Assembly (NCBI RefSeq): GCF_028736035.1
Contig: NZ_CP117866.1
Coordinates: 10,891,001 to 10,955,000 of the forward strand
DNA: 64,000 nt
Direction of reading: 5' to 3'
Source: Streptomyces sp. T12
Lineage (GTDB): Bacteria; Actinomycetota; Actinomycetes; Streptomycetales; Streptomycetaceae
Of this stretch, positions 44,603-53,066 are shown in pieces (positions within the stretch are counted from its first letter, which is position 1; every line of letters starts with the position of its first letter). The notes beneath the pieces are model-generated. The model made no database searches and was not told where the DNA came from. It worked only from the letters and a program-made list of their open reading frames with translations. A program made the translations under genes and the position numbers.

Positions 44603-47056
44603 TCAGCGTTCGCGTACGCGGACGACCTTCAGGGCGGGCGACGACAGGATGTCCTTCTCACAGAACCGCGCGGTCACCCACTTCTCACCGGAGAACAACC
44701 GGGTCTGGTCGCTGAAGTGGGGCGAGTTCGGGTTCGAGGACTGCGAGTACGTCAGCAGCGTACGGGCCACCGGGCAACGGCTGCCGTCCCAGCCGACCGC
44801 CTGGATGTGGCTGGAGCCGGTCGTGACCTCCGTATAGCCACCGCGCGCCTGGTCCCACACCGCCTCGATCTTGTTCCACACGCCCAGCCCTTCCGTGCCG
44901 CCCGGAACGGGGATGCGCTGACCGTTCCGTGCGACGACCTGGTGCTCACCGAGGCGGGAGTCGAGCGCGATGCCCGCCGCCCGGAGTTCGGCGACCGTGT
45001 CCGCGAGGGCCACGGCGAAGCCGGGGGCGGCGGTGTTGAGGGTGTTAGGTGTGCGCACCGGGTCCGCCGCCGAGAAGGGCACCTTCCAGCGCTGGGCGGC
45101 CGACACCTTCGCCGTCAGCTTTCGCCAGAACCGGTCGAAGAGCAGGGCGCCCCGGCTGCCGGTGTCCATGGTGCGATCCCAGGCCGCGAGCACCGAACAG
45201 GCCTCCGTGACGTCAACCGCCTTGCCGTCACTGCCTGTTGCCGATCCGCCCGGCAGCGCGGCACACGCCGTCGCCGTGTCGGCCGCGGCCAGGTCGGCCG
45301 CGGGCACCCGGTTCGCGAACTGTTGCCGCTCCAGATCCCGGAAGGTCAGACCGCCCCGCCCGGCCATCGCCGCCACGTCCTCGATCGCTCCACGCGTGCG
45401 TGGCGAGCGCTGGGTGCCGATGTTGCCGAAAATCCGCTCGTATCCGGTGAGCGGCCGGTCGGCGTTGGCCAGCCACGCGCTGTCGTTGGAGTTCTCCGCG
45501 TACGGGGCGTCCTTCAGCGTCGGCATGCGCGCGGGCCCGAAGGTCCCGGGCTGGACGGCGTCGGTGTCGCGCCCCAGGGTGCAGTCACCCCGGGATCCGT
45601 CGAGGACCGCGAGGCCCGCCGCCGGATAGGTGGCCTTGCCGAGGTCCGTGGAACACCGCGCCGCGACGTCGTCGGTGATCCGGGGCAGCACCTGCGACTG
45701 GGTGTACAGGGAGTGTCCCGAGGAGTCCGCGGCGATGGTGTTCACCCACGGCAGCCCCTGGTGCCGGGCGAGGGACGCGAGGACGTCGGCGGTGCCACGC
45801 GCCTTGCTGAAGCCGAGTGAGGTGTCGGCGAAGCGCAGGTTGGCCGCGTTGGGGTCGTTGAGCGCATACGCCGTCGTCGCGGTCCAGGGCAGCGGGAGTT
45901 CGCCGTCGGCGGAGGCCGCGACCGGGCCGTACCGGGTCCACCACTGGGTGCGGGTCACCGGGGCGCCGTCCTTGACCGCGACGGTCACGGTCCGCTTCTT
46001 CATCCGCTCGGGTTCGCCGTCCACCAGATAGACGGTGGGGTCGGCCGGATCCAGCGTCAGACGGTGCAGATTGAACGGGACGCCGGTCGAGACAGTGTGG
46101 CTCCACGCCACATGTGAGTTGTAGCCGATGGAGATCGTCGGCGAGCCCAGCAGCGACGCCCCGGCGACGTCGAGCTCGCCGGGAATCGTCTGCTGGGCCT
46201 GCCAGAAGCGGCGTCCACCGTGCCACGGGTAGTGCGGGTTGCCCAGCAACAGGCCGCGGCCGGTGGCTGTGGTGTCACCCCGGAAGGCGACCGCGTTCGA
46301 CCCCATGTCCGCGTCGGCGGTCCGCTCGCGCACGGCCCGTATCAGCGTCTCGGCGTCCGGGCTGGTCCCGATGCCCTTGCCGCGGGCGGCGGATCCGGTG
46401 GGCGGCTGGGCAGAGGTGATGTCGTCCACGGCGCCGCCCTGGCCGCCGAGCACGGCGACGGCGTAGAACCGGGCGGCCACGTCCAGCGAGGTGACCGGCC
46501 GCACCCAGGCGGCGCCCTTGCACGCGGGGTCCGTGATCCGGTTCTGCTTCAGCCAGGCGTTGTAGCCGGTCGCGAAGCCCCGCATCAGGTCCTTGACCTG
46601 ACGGCTCGGGCCGCGCGGTGCCGGTTCGGCGAGGAGCTTTTCCACCGTGCGTGTCTGGCGTACGCCTCGGAAGTACAGGTCGCTGGAGAGGTTCTTGGTG
46701 GCCGAGGACAGCGAGAAGTCGGTCGCCGCGTCCGGCCCGAAGAAGCGCGAGCGCTCGCCGCGCACGGTCACGAATCCGTCGGCGAGCGTGCACACCTGGT
46801 CGGCGGCCTGCGCCCAACCGGTGCCGAAACCAAGGGACTTGTAGTCCTTGGCGACGATGTGCGGAATGCCGTACTCGGTATAGCGGACGACGGCGGACAG
46901 ACCGCCGTGCGAGAGCTGTTCCTGCTGTTCCTGCTGTTCCTGCTGTTCCTGCCGGTCGTGCTGGTCCTGCCGCTCGGCCGCAGTCGCGGGCAGCCCGGCG
47001 GTGGCGGCGAGCAGGGCGACGGCCGCGACGACGAGCCGTCTGGGGCGGGTGCGCAT
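44603..47056 (-). CDS. Secreted penicillin-acylase-family N-terminal nucleophile hydrolase
   Basis: 817 residues. Signal peptide MRTRPRRLVVAAVALLAATA cleaved near AERQ, then a Gln/Glu repeat tract. The alpha chain begins VVRYTEYGIPHIVAKDYKSLGFGTGWAQAADQ. The autocatalytic junction is ADADMGSNAVAF near residue 245, with Ser as the new beta-chain N-terminus and nucleophile. Later come NPHYPW, the oxyanion region YNSHVAWSHTVSTG and NSNDSAWLAN. The length and motifs match acyl-homoserine-lactone, aculeacin and cyclic-lipopeptide acylases rather than true penicillin G acylases. It is divergent from an acyl-CoA synthetase, which could use the released acid. The ATG follows GGGAGG. Confidence 0.93.
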   Translation of the reverse strand: MRTRPRRLVVAAVALLAATAGLPATAAERQDQHDRQEQQEQQEQQEQLSHGGLSAVVRYTEYGIPHIVAKDYKSLGFGTGWAQAADQVCTLADGFVTVRGERSRFFGPDAATDFSLSSATKNLSSDLYFRGVRQTRTVEKLLAEPAPRGPSRQVKDLMRGFATGYNAWLKQNRITDPACKGAAWVRPVTSLDVAARFYAVAVLGGQGGAVDDITSAQPPTGSAARGKGIGTSPDAETLIRAVRERTADADMGSNAVAFRGDTTATGRGLLLGNPHYPWHGGRRFWQAQQTIPGELDVAGASLLGSPTISIGYNSHVAWSHTVSTGVPFNLHRLTLDPADPTVYLVDGEPERMKKRTVTVAVKDGAPVTRTQWWTRYGPVAASADGELPLPWTATTAYALNDPNAANLRFADTSLGFSKARGTADVLASLARHQGLPWVNTIAADSSGHSLYTQSQVLPRITDDVAARCSTDLGKATYPAAGLAVLDGSRGDCTLGRDTDAVQPGTFGPARMPTLKDAPYAENSNDSAWLANADRPLTGYERIFGNIGTQRSPRTRGAIEDVAAMAGRGGLTFRDLERQQFANRVPAADLAAADTATACAALPGGSATGSDGKAVDVTEACSVLAAWDRTMDTGSRGALLFDRFWRKLTAKVSAAQRWKVPFSAADPVRTPNTLNTAAPGFAVALADTVAELRAAGIALDSRLGEHQVVARNGQRIPVPGGTEGLGVWNKIEAVWDQARGGYTEVTTGSSHIQAVGWDGSRCPVARTLLTYSQSSNPNSPHFSDQTRLFSGEKWVTARFCEKDILSSPALKVVRVRER
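46916..46951 (-). repeat. Four exact 9-bp units coding QEQ-type repeats
   Basis: CTGTTCCTG occurs four times in a row (46916, 46925, 46934, 46943) and encodes the Gln/Glu tract just after the signal peptide of the acylase. It is likely length-variable between strains. Confidence 0.85.
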
Positions 47057-47177
47057 CGTGCCTCCCAACGTCATTGAGGGAAGGAGCCGTTGAGCGTACC
47101 AACGGGTATGTGTCCCCGGTGAGGTGTACTGGTGTCCTGCTTGACCTGTCTGTGCGACACACCGAGGATCATGTGTC

Positions 47178-48677
47178 ATGACGCCAGGAGACGGCAGCAC
47201 GGTTGACGGAGTACTGCGCCGCAGTGCCCGACGCACCCCGGCGCGCGTCGCGGTCGAGTACCGCGACCGCACCTGGACGTACGAGGAACTCGACGCGGCC
47301 GTATCGCGCGCGGCGAGCGTCCTGCTCGGCCAGGGCCTCACCCCCGGCGACCGGGTCGGCGCGTACGGCCACAACTCGGACGCCTATCTGATCGCCTTCC
47401 TCGCCTGCGCCCGCGCGGGCCTCGTCCACGTCCCGGTCAACCAGAACCTCACCGGCGACGACCTCGCGTACATCGTCGGCCAGTCCGGCAGCTCCCTGGT
47501 CCTCGCGGACCCTGACCTGTCGGCCCGCCTCCCGGACGGCGTCCCTGCGCTGCCCCTGCGCGATGCCGACGACTCACTGCTGGCGCGGCAGGCCACGGCG
47601 TCCGCCTACGACGGCCCGGAGCCGCGCAGCGAGGACCTGGTGCAACTGCTCTACACCTCGGGCACGACCGCCTTGCCGAAGGGCGCGATGATGACCCACC
47701 GCGCCCTGGTCCACGAGTACCTGAGCGCGATCGCCGCCCTCGATCTGAGCGCCGGCGACCGCCCCGTCCACTCGCTGCCGCTGTACCACTCGGCGCAGAT
47801 GCACGTTTTCCTGCTGCCGTATCTGGCGGTCGGCGCCACGAACATCATCGTGGACGGGCCCGACGGCGAGCAGCTCTTCGACCTGATCGAAGCGGGCCGC
47901 GCGGACAGTCTGTTCGCTCCGCCCACGGTGTGGATCGGTCTGGCCAACCGCCCCGACTTCGCGACCCGTGACCTGGATGGTCTGCGCAAGGCGTACTACG
48001 GCGCCTCGATCATGCCGGTGCCGGTCCTTGAGCGGCTGCGTGAGCGATGGCCCGAGCTCGCCTTCTACAACTGCTTCGGCCAAAGCGAGATCGGCCCGCT
48101 GGCCACCGTGCTGGCCCCGGACGAACACAAGGGCCGCATGGACTCCTGCGGTCGTACCGTCCTCTTCGTCGACGCCCGTGTGGTGGACGAGGACGGCGAG
48201 GACGTCCCCGACGGCACGCCTGGCGAGATCGTCTACCGCTCCCCGCAGTTGTGCGAGGGCTACTGGGACAAGCCCGAAGAGACTGCCGAGGCCTTCCGGG
48301 ACGGCTGGTTCCACTCCGGCGACCTCGCGGTGCGGGACGCGCACGGCTACTTCACCATCGTCGACCGGGTGAAGGATGTCATCAACTCCGGTGGCGTGCT
48401 GGTCGCTTCACGTCAGGTCGAGGACGCCTTGTACACGCACGACGGCGTCGCCGAGGTCGCCGTCGTCGGCCTGCCCGACGAGCGGTGGATCGAGGCGGTC
48501 ACGGCGGTCGTCGTCCCACGCGGCGAGGTGAGCGAGGCCGAACTGATCGAGCACGCGCGCGAGAAGCTCGCCCACTTCAAGGCGCCGAAGCGGGTGGTGT
48601 TCGTCGAGCAGCTGCCGCGCAACGCGAGCGGGAAGATCCTCAAGCGGGAGCTGCGGGACCGGTTTGCAGAGGGTTAG
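47178..48677 (+). CDS. Acyl-CoA synthetase (AMP-forming)
   Basis: 499 residues, ANL fold: phosphate loop LLYTSGTTALPKGAMMTHRAL near residue 156, SLPLYHSAQMHVF near 195, A5 YNCFGQSEIGP near 297, A7 DGWFHSGDLAVRDAHGYFTIVDRVKDVINSGG near 375, A10 Lys in NASGKILKRELRDRF. Fairly short and similar to fatty acyl-CoA ligases used for beta-oxidation. It is divergent from the secreted acylase across a 121-bp gap. An 18-bp tandem duplication spans its stop codon, and a strong terminator follows. Confidence 0.93.
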   Translation: MTPGDGSTVDGVLRRSARRTPARVAVEYRDRTWTYEELDAAVSRAASVLLGQGLTPGDRVGAYGHNSDAYLIAFLACARAGLVHVPVNQNLTGDDLAYIVGQSGSSLVLADPDLSARLPDGVPALPLRDADDSLLARQATASAYDGPEPRSEDLVQLLYTSGTTALPKGAMMTHRALVHEYLSAIAALDLSAGDRPVHSLPLYHSAQMHVFLLPYLAVGATNIIVDGPDGEQLFDLIEAGRADSLFAPPTVWIGLANRPDFATRDLDGLRKAYYGASIMPVPVLERLRERWPELAFYNCFGQSEIGPLATVLAPDEHKGRMDSCGRTVLFVDARVVDEDGEDVPDGTPGEIVYRSPQLCEGYWDKPEETAEAFRDGWFHSGDLAVRDAHGYFTIVDRVKDVINSGGVLVASRQVEDALYTHDGVAEVAVVGLPDERWIEAVTAVVVPRGEVSEAELIEHAREKLAHFKAPKRVVFVEQLPRNASGKILKRELRDRFAEG

Positions 48678-48697
48678 GGGTTTGCAGAGGGTCAGGG
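48662..48697 (+). repeat. 18-bp tandem duplication across a stop codon
   Basis: GTTTGCAGAGGGTTAGGG (48662-48679) is repeated as GTTTGCAGAGGGTCAGGG (48680-48697), one mismatch. The first copy contains the TAG stop of the acyl-CoA synthetase; the mismatch removes TAG from the second copy. Confidence 0.85.
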
Positions 48698-48729
48698 CCT
48701 GTCCGGCGGTTCTTGCCGGACAGGCCCTG
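48693..48729. terminator. Bidirectional terminator, 15-bp perfect stem
   Basis: CAGGGCCTGTCCGGC (48693-48707) pairs exactly with 48715-48729 around a 7-nt loop. It sits between the convergent acyl-CoA synthetase and DUF1062 genes. Confidence 0.88.
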
Positions 48730-48743
48730 GTCCCGGGGACCGC

Positions 48744-49292
48744 TCAGCGCTTGAGCGTGAAGGTGAAGTCGCCGGAGAGCTTGCCGCTCAGCCGGACTGC
48801 CGAAACGAGGTTCCCCTCCGTGATCAGTCTCTCGACCTCGGCCCGCGAAAGACCGCAGCCTTCAGCGATCAGTCGCACCGGCCGGACAGGGATCCGCGCC
48901 GCAAAGCGGACCGAGACGTCGATCACCTCGCGGTCCAGGTGATCCGATCCGCCGGTGTCGAGCCGCCAGGCGTTGTCCCAGTCGAGGGCTATGCGATTAC
49001 GGCGCCGCACGACCGGATCCTGGAGCAGCTCGGCTGTCAGGCCAAGGTCGTTGTCGTGCAGCCGGTCCAGCAGCTCAGGCCGTACGGAGCGCACATTCAT
49101 CCGTTCCAGGACCGTGAGTTTTGCAGTGTCCCCGCAAGCCGTACAGAGCACGAGGAGCCAGGCGTCGATGAGCTTGTGGTTTGCGTTGACGCGAAACTTA
49201 CCGCTTGCCCTGAAGCGCCCGGACGCGCACGTGTGGCAACGGCGGAGAACGGTCGGCAGGCAGGTGGGCATGACCACCCAGTTGTTGAGCAC
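48744..49292 (-). CDS. DUF1062 domain protein
   Basis: 182 residues. The N-terminal part has a zinc-ribbon-like layout: CHTCASGRFRASGKFRVNANHKLIDAWLLVLCTACGDTAKL, with two CxxC pairs near residues 19 and 50, and the conserved phrase FRVNANHKLIDAWLL that defines DUF1062. The C-terminal region resembles a small S4/helix-turn-helix-type RNA- or DNA-binding segment (RLIAEGCGLSRAEVERLITEG). Function unknown. GTG start at 49292; a 12-bp palindrome lies 48 bp upstream. Confidence 0.87.
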   Translation of the reverse strand: MLNNWVVMPTCLPTVLRRCHTCASGRFRASGKFRVNANHKLIDAWLLVLCTACGDTAKLTVLERMNVRSVRPELLDRLHDNDLGLTAELLQDPVVRRRNRIALDWDNAWRLDTGGSDHLDREVIDVSVRFAARIPVRPVRLIAEGCGLSRAEVERLITEGNLVSAVRLSGKLSGDFTFTLKR

Positions 49293-49339
49293 AGAAGTAC
49301 ACCGGTTTCAGTGAGAAGTCCGCAGCAAAAAGCAGCGCG

Positions 49340-49351
49340 GCGCATATGCGC
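49340..49351. promoter_or_regulatory. Perfect 12-bp palindrome GCGCATATGCGC
   Basis: It lies upstream of the DUF1062 gene in a 202-bp gap that otherwise shows nothing clear. The palindrome could be an operator; the regulator is unknown. Confidence 0.35.
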
Positions 49352-49494
49352 GACGCGCGACCAATCAGCGCTCGGGAGGTCTCACAGGGTGTACAACGGC
49401 ACGTCCTTGCCTAGACGACTTGGTTCGGCAGCACGGTAATGGCGCACAGCGGCGCTGTTCCACTGGTTTTCGAAGAGCGGCCCGTACGTCCTGC

Positions 49495-50790
49495 CTAGCG
49501 GGGTCGAAGGTCCTCGATCCGCCGGATCTTGCCGACGGACCGTTCCAGCGACTCCGGTTCGACGATCTCCACGGCGACCGACACCCCGATGCCGTCCTTC
49601 ACGGCCGCCGCGATGCTCTGCGCGGCGGCGTCCCGCGTCTCGGGCGACGCGTCGCGGCGAGCTTCCGCCCGCACCGTGAGGGCGTCGAGACGGCCCTCCC
49701 GGGTGAGGCGCAGCTGGAAGTGGGGTGCCACGCCCGGTGTTCGGAGCACGATCTCCTCGATCTGCGTGGGGAAGAGGTTGACCCCGCGCAGGATGACCAT
49801 GTCGTCACTGCGCCCGGTGACCTTCTCCATCCGCCGGAACACCCGGGCGGTCCCCGGCAGCAGCCGCGTCAGGTCCCGCGTGCGGTACCTGATGACGGGC
49901 ATGGCCTCCTTGGTGAGCGAGGTGAAGACCAACTCGCCCTCCTCACCCTCGGGCAGCACCTCACCGGTGAACGGGTCGACGATCTCCGGGAAGAAGTGGT
50001 CTTCCCACACATGCAGCCCGTCCTTGGTCTCCACACACTCCTGCGCCACCCCCGGCCCGATCACCTCGGACAGCCCGTATATGTCGACGGCGTCGATCGC
50101 GAACCGCTCCTCGATCTCCTGACGCATCTGCTCCGTCCAGGGTTCGGCACCGAAGATGCCCACGCGCAGGGAGGTACCGCGCGGATCCACGCCCTGCCGC
50201 TCGAACTCGTCGAGGAGGGTGAGCATGTACGAGGGCGTCACCATGATGATCTCGGGCCTGAGGTCCTGGATCAGCTGGACCTGGCGGGCCGTCATACCGC
50301 CGGACGCGGGGATGACCGTACAGCCGAGCCGCTCGGCACCGTAGTGTGCGCCGAGCCCACCGGTGAACAGCCCATAGCCGTACGCCACATGCACTTTGTC
50401 CCCGGGCCGCCCGCCCGCCGCCCGGATCGAGCGGGCCACCATGTCGGACCACAGGGAAAGGTCGGCGTCGGTGTAGCCGACCACCGTGGGACGTCCGGTG
50501 GTGCCGCTGGAGGCATGGATGCGGCGGATACGGTCCTGGGGCACGGCGAACATCCCGTACGGGTAGTTCTCGCGCAGGTCGGCCTTGGTCGTGAACGGGA
50601 AGCGGGCCAGATCGGCGAGCGAGCGGCAGTCGTCGGGCCGTACGCCGGCCTTGTCGAAGGACTCCCGGTAGAACGGCACGTTGTCGTACGCGTGCCGAAG
50701 TGACGCCCGCAGCCGCTCCAGCTGCAATTCCCGCAACGCCTCATGGTCGAGCCGTTCCCCCGAGTCCAGCAGCTCCGTCGCATCCGCCAT
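49495..50790 (-). CDS. paaK: Phenylacetate-CoA ligase
   Basis: 431 residues, the short PaaK-type ANL ligase: start LERLRASLRHAYDNVPFYRESFDKAGV, FPFTTKADLRENYPYGMFAVP, the phosphate loop IHASSGTTGRPTVVGYT near residue 95, DIYGLSEVIGPGVAQEC near 238, RTRDLTRLLPG and the C-terminal RSDDMVILRGVNLFPTQIEEIVL. It turns phenylacetate into phenylacetyl-CoA, the first step of the paa route, or acts on a related aryl acid. No paaABCDE genes are near, so it is a detached copy. A PaaR-like palindrome precedes it. Confidence 0.95.
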   Translation of the reverse strand: MADATELLDSGERLDHEALRELQLERLRASLRHAYDNVPFYRESFDKAGVRPDDCRSLADLARFPFTTKADLRENYPYGMFAVPQDRIRRIHASSGTTGRPTVVGYTDADLSLWSDMVARSIRAAGGRPGDKVHVAYGYGLFTGGLGAHYGAERLGCTVIPASGGMTARQVQLIQDLRPEIIMVTPSYMLTLLDEFERQGVDPRGTSLRVGIFGAEPWTEQMRQEIEERFAIDAVDIYGLSEVIGPGVAQECVETKDGLHVWEDHFFPEIVDPFTGEVLPEGEEGELVFTSLTKEAMPVIRYRTRDLTRLLPGTARVFRRMEKVTGRSDDMVILRGVNLFPTQIEEIVLRTPGVAPHFQLRLTREGRLDALTVRAEARRDASPETRDAAAQSIAAAVKDGIGVSVAVEIVEPESLERSVGKIRRIEDLRPR

Positions 50791-50827
50791 GGGGAGTTCT
50801 CCCTCGCCAACCGCGTCAATCCGGACG

Positions 50828-50841
50828 ACCGATCATTCGGT
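50828..50841. promoter_or_regulatory. PaaR-like operator upstream of paaK
   Basis: ACCGA-TCAT-TCGGT, 5-bp arms, centred about 44 bp before the paaK start. Actinobacterial PaaR (TetR family) sites are described as ACCGACCG/CGGTCGGT-type palindromes, which this resembles in half-site. Confidence 0.5.
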
Positions 50842-50972
50842 ACGGGTGTTCGGGATCAGTAATCCAGGCGGCGGATGATCAGGCAAGGGGGCGGCTCGTA
50901 CATTTCTGCGCGTGACGCGGCTGCGCTGCGGCGAACGGGCGACCGCGGAGGGGGGCACGGCGGGCAGGGCGG

Positions 50973-51098
50973 CTTGAGAGCCCATGGGGTGCGGGCGAGC
51001 CGCTGGTCACCCTGCCCGGCGGGCCGATGCGGGCCTCCGCCTACCTGGGTGACCTGGACGCCGAGTTCCTGGACGGGAGAGGCCGTCGAACGGGCTGA
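50973..51098 (+). pseudogene. Possible 3' remnant of a protein gene
   Basis: In the 384-bp gap 50791-51174, the frame ending at TGA 51096-51098 reads ESPWGAGEPLVTLPGGPMRA followed by SAYLGDLDAEFLDG, which looks like genuine protein rather than noise. No start codon or upstream continuation is present, so it may be the tail of a decayed gene. I do not recognise the family. Apart from this and the PaaR-like site, the gap shows nothing else. Confidence 0.3.
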
Positions 51099-51174
51099 GT
51101 TCGGCCCGGATGTTCCACGGTCGTAATGTTTCGTCGAAGAGAGCTGGAAGAGGCACCTGAACGAGGGGACAGCT

Positions 51175-51660
51175 GTGGGCGCTCCACGCCTGAGCAGTAC
51201 GCCATTGCCCGGCATCGGGGTCCGCTACGACCTCACCACGCGCGAACAGCGCCGCCTGTCGGTGGTCGCCCACCGGGACGGTTCGCGGACGCTGAGCGCG
51301 TACAGCAAGGACGATCCGGACGCCTGCGCGCTGTCGGTACGGCTCACCTCCGGTGAGGCGGCCACGTTGATCGACGCGCTGATGCCGGCGCACCACAGCC
51401 CCAACCTGCTGTCCACCACCGAGCTGGGCCTCGTCGCCGAGCGGACCGAGCTGTCCGCCACGTCGCACTGGAACGGACGGCTGCTCGGCGAGACCCGGAT
51501 GCGCACCGAGACCGGCGTGTCCATCGTGGCCGTGCTGCGCCGCGCCGAGGCCATCCCGTCGCCGACGCCGGACTTCCGCCTGGCCGGCGGCGACACCCTG
51601 ATCGTGATCGGCACCCGCGAGGGTGTGGAGGCGGCCGCGGCGATACTCGGACGGGAGTGA
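51175..51660 (+). CDS. K+/H+ antiporter regulatory subunit, KhtT-like (TrkA-C)
   Basis: 161 residues. The N-terminal segment STPLPGIGVRYDLTTREQRRLSVVAHRDGSRTLSAYS is the KhtT-type start; the C-terminal 70 residues form a TrkA-C (RCK_C) domain ending in FRLAGGDTLIVIGTREGVEAAAAIL, which binds nucleotides such as c-di-AMP in relatives. It gates the antiporter encoded six bases downstream. GTG start with AGGGGACAGCT before it. Confidence 0.9.
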   Translation: MGAPRLSSTPLPGIGVRYDLTTREQRRLSVVAHRDGSRTLSAYSKDDPDACALSVRLTSGEAATLIDALMPAHHSPNLLSTTELGLVAERTELSATSHWNGRLLGETRMRTETGVSIVAVLRRAEAIPSPTPDFRLAGGDTLIVIGTREGVEAAAAILGRE

Positions 51661-51666
51661 GCCGCG

Positions 51667-52944
51667 ATGCACTCCTCCGCGGTCTTCCTCATCGAGTTCG
51701 GCGCGATCATCCTCGCCCTGGGGCTGCTGGGCCGGTTCGCCGGGCGGTTCCAGTTCTCGCCCATCCCCCTGTACCTGCTGGCCGGGCTCGCCTTCGGCAA
51801 GGGCGGGCTGCTTCCTCTGGGCGCCAGCGAGGACTTCGTCGCCATCGGCGCCGAGATCGGCGTGATCCTGCTGCTGCTCATGCTCGGCCTCGAGTACACG
51901 GCCAGCGATCTGCTCTCCAACCTCAAGACCCAGTACCCGGCCGGTCTCGTCGACGCCGCGCTCAACGCCCTGCCAGGTGCCGCGATGGCGCTGCTGCTCG
52001 GCTGGGGTCCGGTCGCCGCCGTCGTACTGGCCGGTGTCACCTGGATCTCCTCCTCCGGTGTCATCGCGAAGGTGCTCGGTGATCTCGGGCGGCTCGGCAA
52101 CCGCGAGACCCCGATCGTCCTGAGCATCCTGGTCCTGGAAGACCTCTCCATGGCCGTCTACCTGCCGATCGTCACCGCCTTGCTCGCCGGTGCCGGTCTC
52201 GCCGCGGGCAGCGTCACGCTCGCCATCGCGCTCGGCGTCGCGGGACTCGTCCTCCTCCTCGCGGTGCGCTACGGCCGCCACATCTCCCGGTTCGTCTCCA
52301 GCGACGACCCCGAGAAGCTGCTGCTCGTCGTGCTCGGCCTGACCCTCGTCGTGGCCGGGCTCGCCCAGCAGCTCCAGGTCTCCGCCGCCGTCGGCGCGTT
52401 CCTGGTCGGGATCGCGCTGTCCGGTGAGGTGGCCGAGGGGGCGCACAACCTCCTGGCGCCGCTGCGGGACCTGTTCGCCGCCGTGTTCTTCGTCTTCTTC
52501 GGCCTGCACACCGACCCCGCGAGCATCCCGCCGGTGCTGCTGCCCGCGCTCGCCCTGGCCGTCGTCACCGCGCTCACGAAGATCGCCACCGGCTACTGGG
52601 CCGCCAAACGCGCCGGGATCTCCGCGAAGGGCCGCTGGCGCGCGGGCGGAACGCTGGTCGCCCGCGGCGAGTTCTCCATCGTCATCGCCGGGCTCGCCGT
52701 CACCGCCGGCATCGAGCCGTCGCTGGGCCCGCTGGCCACCGCCTACGTACTGATCCTGGTGATCCTGGGCCCGCTCACCGCCCGCTACACCGAACCTCTG
52801 GCGACCCGTCTGACGCAGCGCCTGGGCAGGCGCGCGCCGAGGGGCTCGGCAGCCACCGCGGCAGAGACCGGGGGCGAGGTCGACGCGTCGCGGGACGCAC
52901 CGCATGAGGTGATGGAGGGACAGGACGTCGTCGGCCAGCCCTGA
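51667..52944 (+). CDS. K+(cation)/H+ antiporter, CPA2/KhtU-like
   Basis: 425 residues, about twelve membrane helices, Na+/H+-exchanger fold. Landmarks: LYLLAGLAFGKGGLLPL, LLLLMLGLEYTASDLL, the unwound-helix region VTWISSSGVIAKVLGDLGRLGNRETPIVLSILVLEDLSMAVYLP with the functional Asp, and LVARGEFSIVIAGLAV. No C-terminal TrkA-N domain; regulation comes from the separate small subunit upstream. Together they form a KhtTU-like potassium efflux system for pH and osmotic stress. The C-terminal 35 residues are hydrophilic and poorly conserved. Confidence 0.93.
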   Translation: MHSSAVFLIEFGAIILALGLLGRFAGRFQFSPIPLYLLAGLAFGKGGLLPLGASEDFVAIGAEIGVILLLLMLGLEYTASDLLSNLKTQYPAGLVDAALNALPGAAMALLLGWGPVAAVVLAGVTWISSSGVIAKVLGDLGRLGNRETPIVLSILVLEDLSMAVYLPIVTALLAGAGLAAGSVTLAIALGVAGLVLLLAVRYGRHISRFVSSDDPEKLLLVVLGLTLVVAGLAQQLQVSAAVGAFLVGIALSGEVAEGAHNLLAPLRDLFAAVFFVFFGLHTDPASIPPVLLPALALAVVTALTKIATGYWAAKRAGISAKGRWRAGGTLVARGEFSIVIAGLAVTAGIEPSLGPLATAYVLILVILGPLTARYTEPLATRLTQRLGRRAPRGSAATAAETGGEVDASRDAPHEVMEGQDVVGQP

Positions 52945-52997
52945 GCGAGCGGTACAGCCGACTGCCGACCGCCCTACCGGCCAGGGTTCCCCACGAC

Positions 52998-53020
52998 AGC
53001 CATAGCCATAGCCATAGCCA
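52998..53020. repeat. AGCCAT hexamer repeat
   Basis: Three and five-sixths copies of AGCCAT in the 122-bp gap between the antiporter gene and the Excalibur gene. The gap is otherwise unremarkable. Confidence 0.8.
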
Positions 53021-53066
53021 GAGTGCCCATCGCTCCAGTCACCGGCCGAGGGACAGCAACCGCGCT

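Noticed and set aside
47090..47130. Possible third KstR-like site between the acylase and acyl-CoA synthetase genes
   Set aside because: The sequence around CCAACGGGTATG keeps only one half-site and breaks the GTT half.
51007..52905. Long - strand frame opposite the antiporter genes
   Set aside because: Gln/Glu/Asp/Arg-rich antisense of two clear membrane-transport genes.
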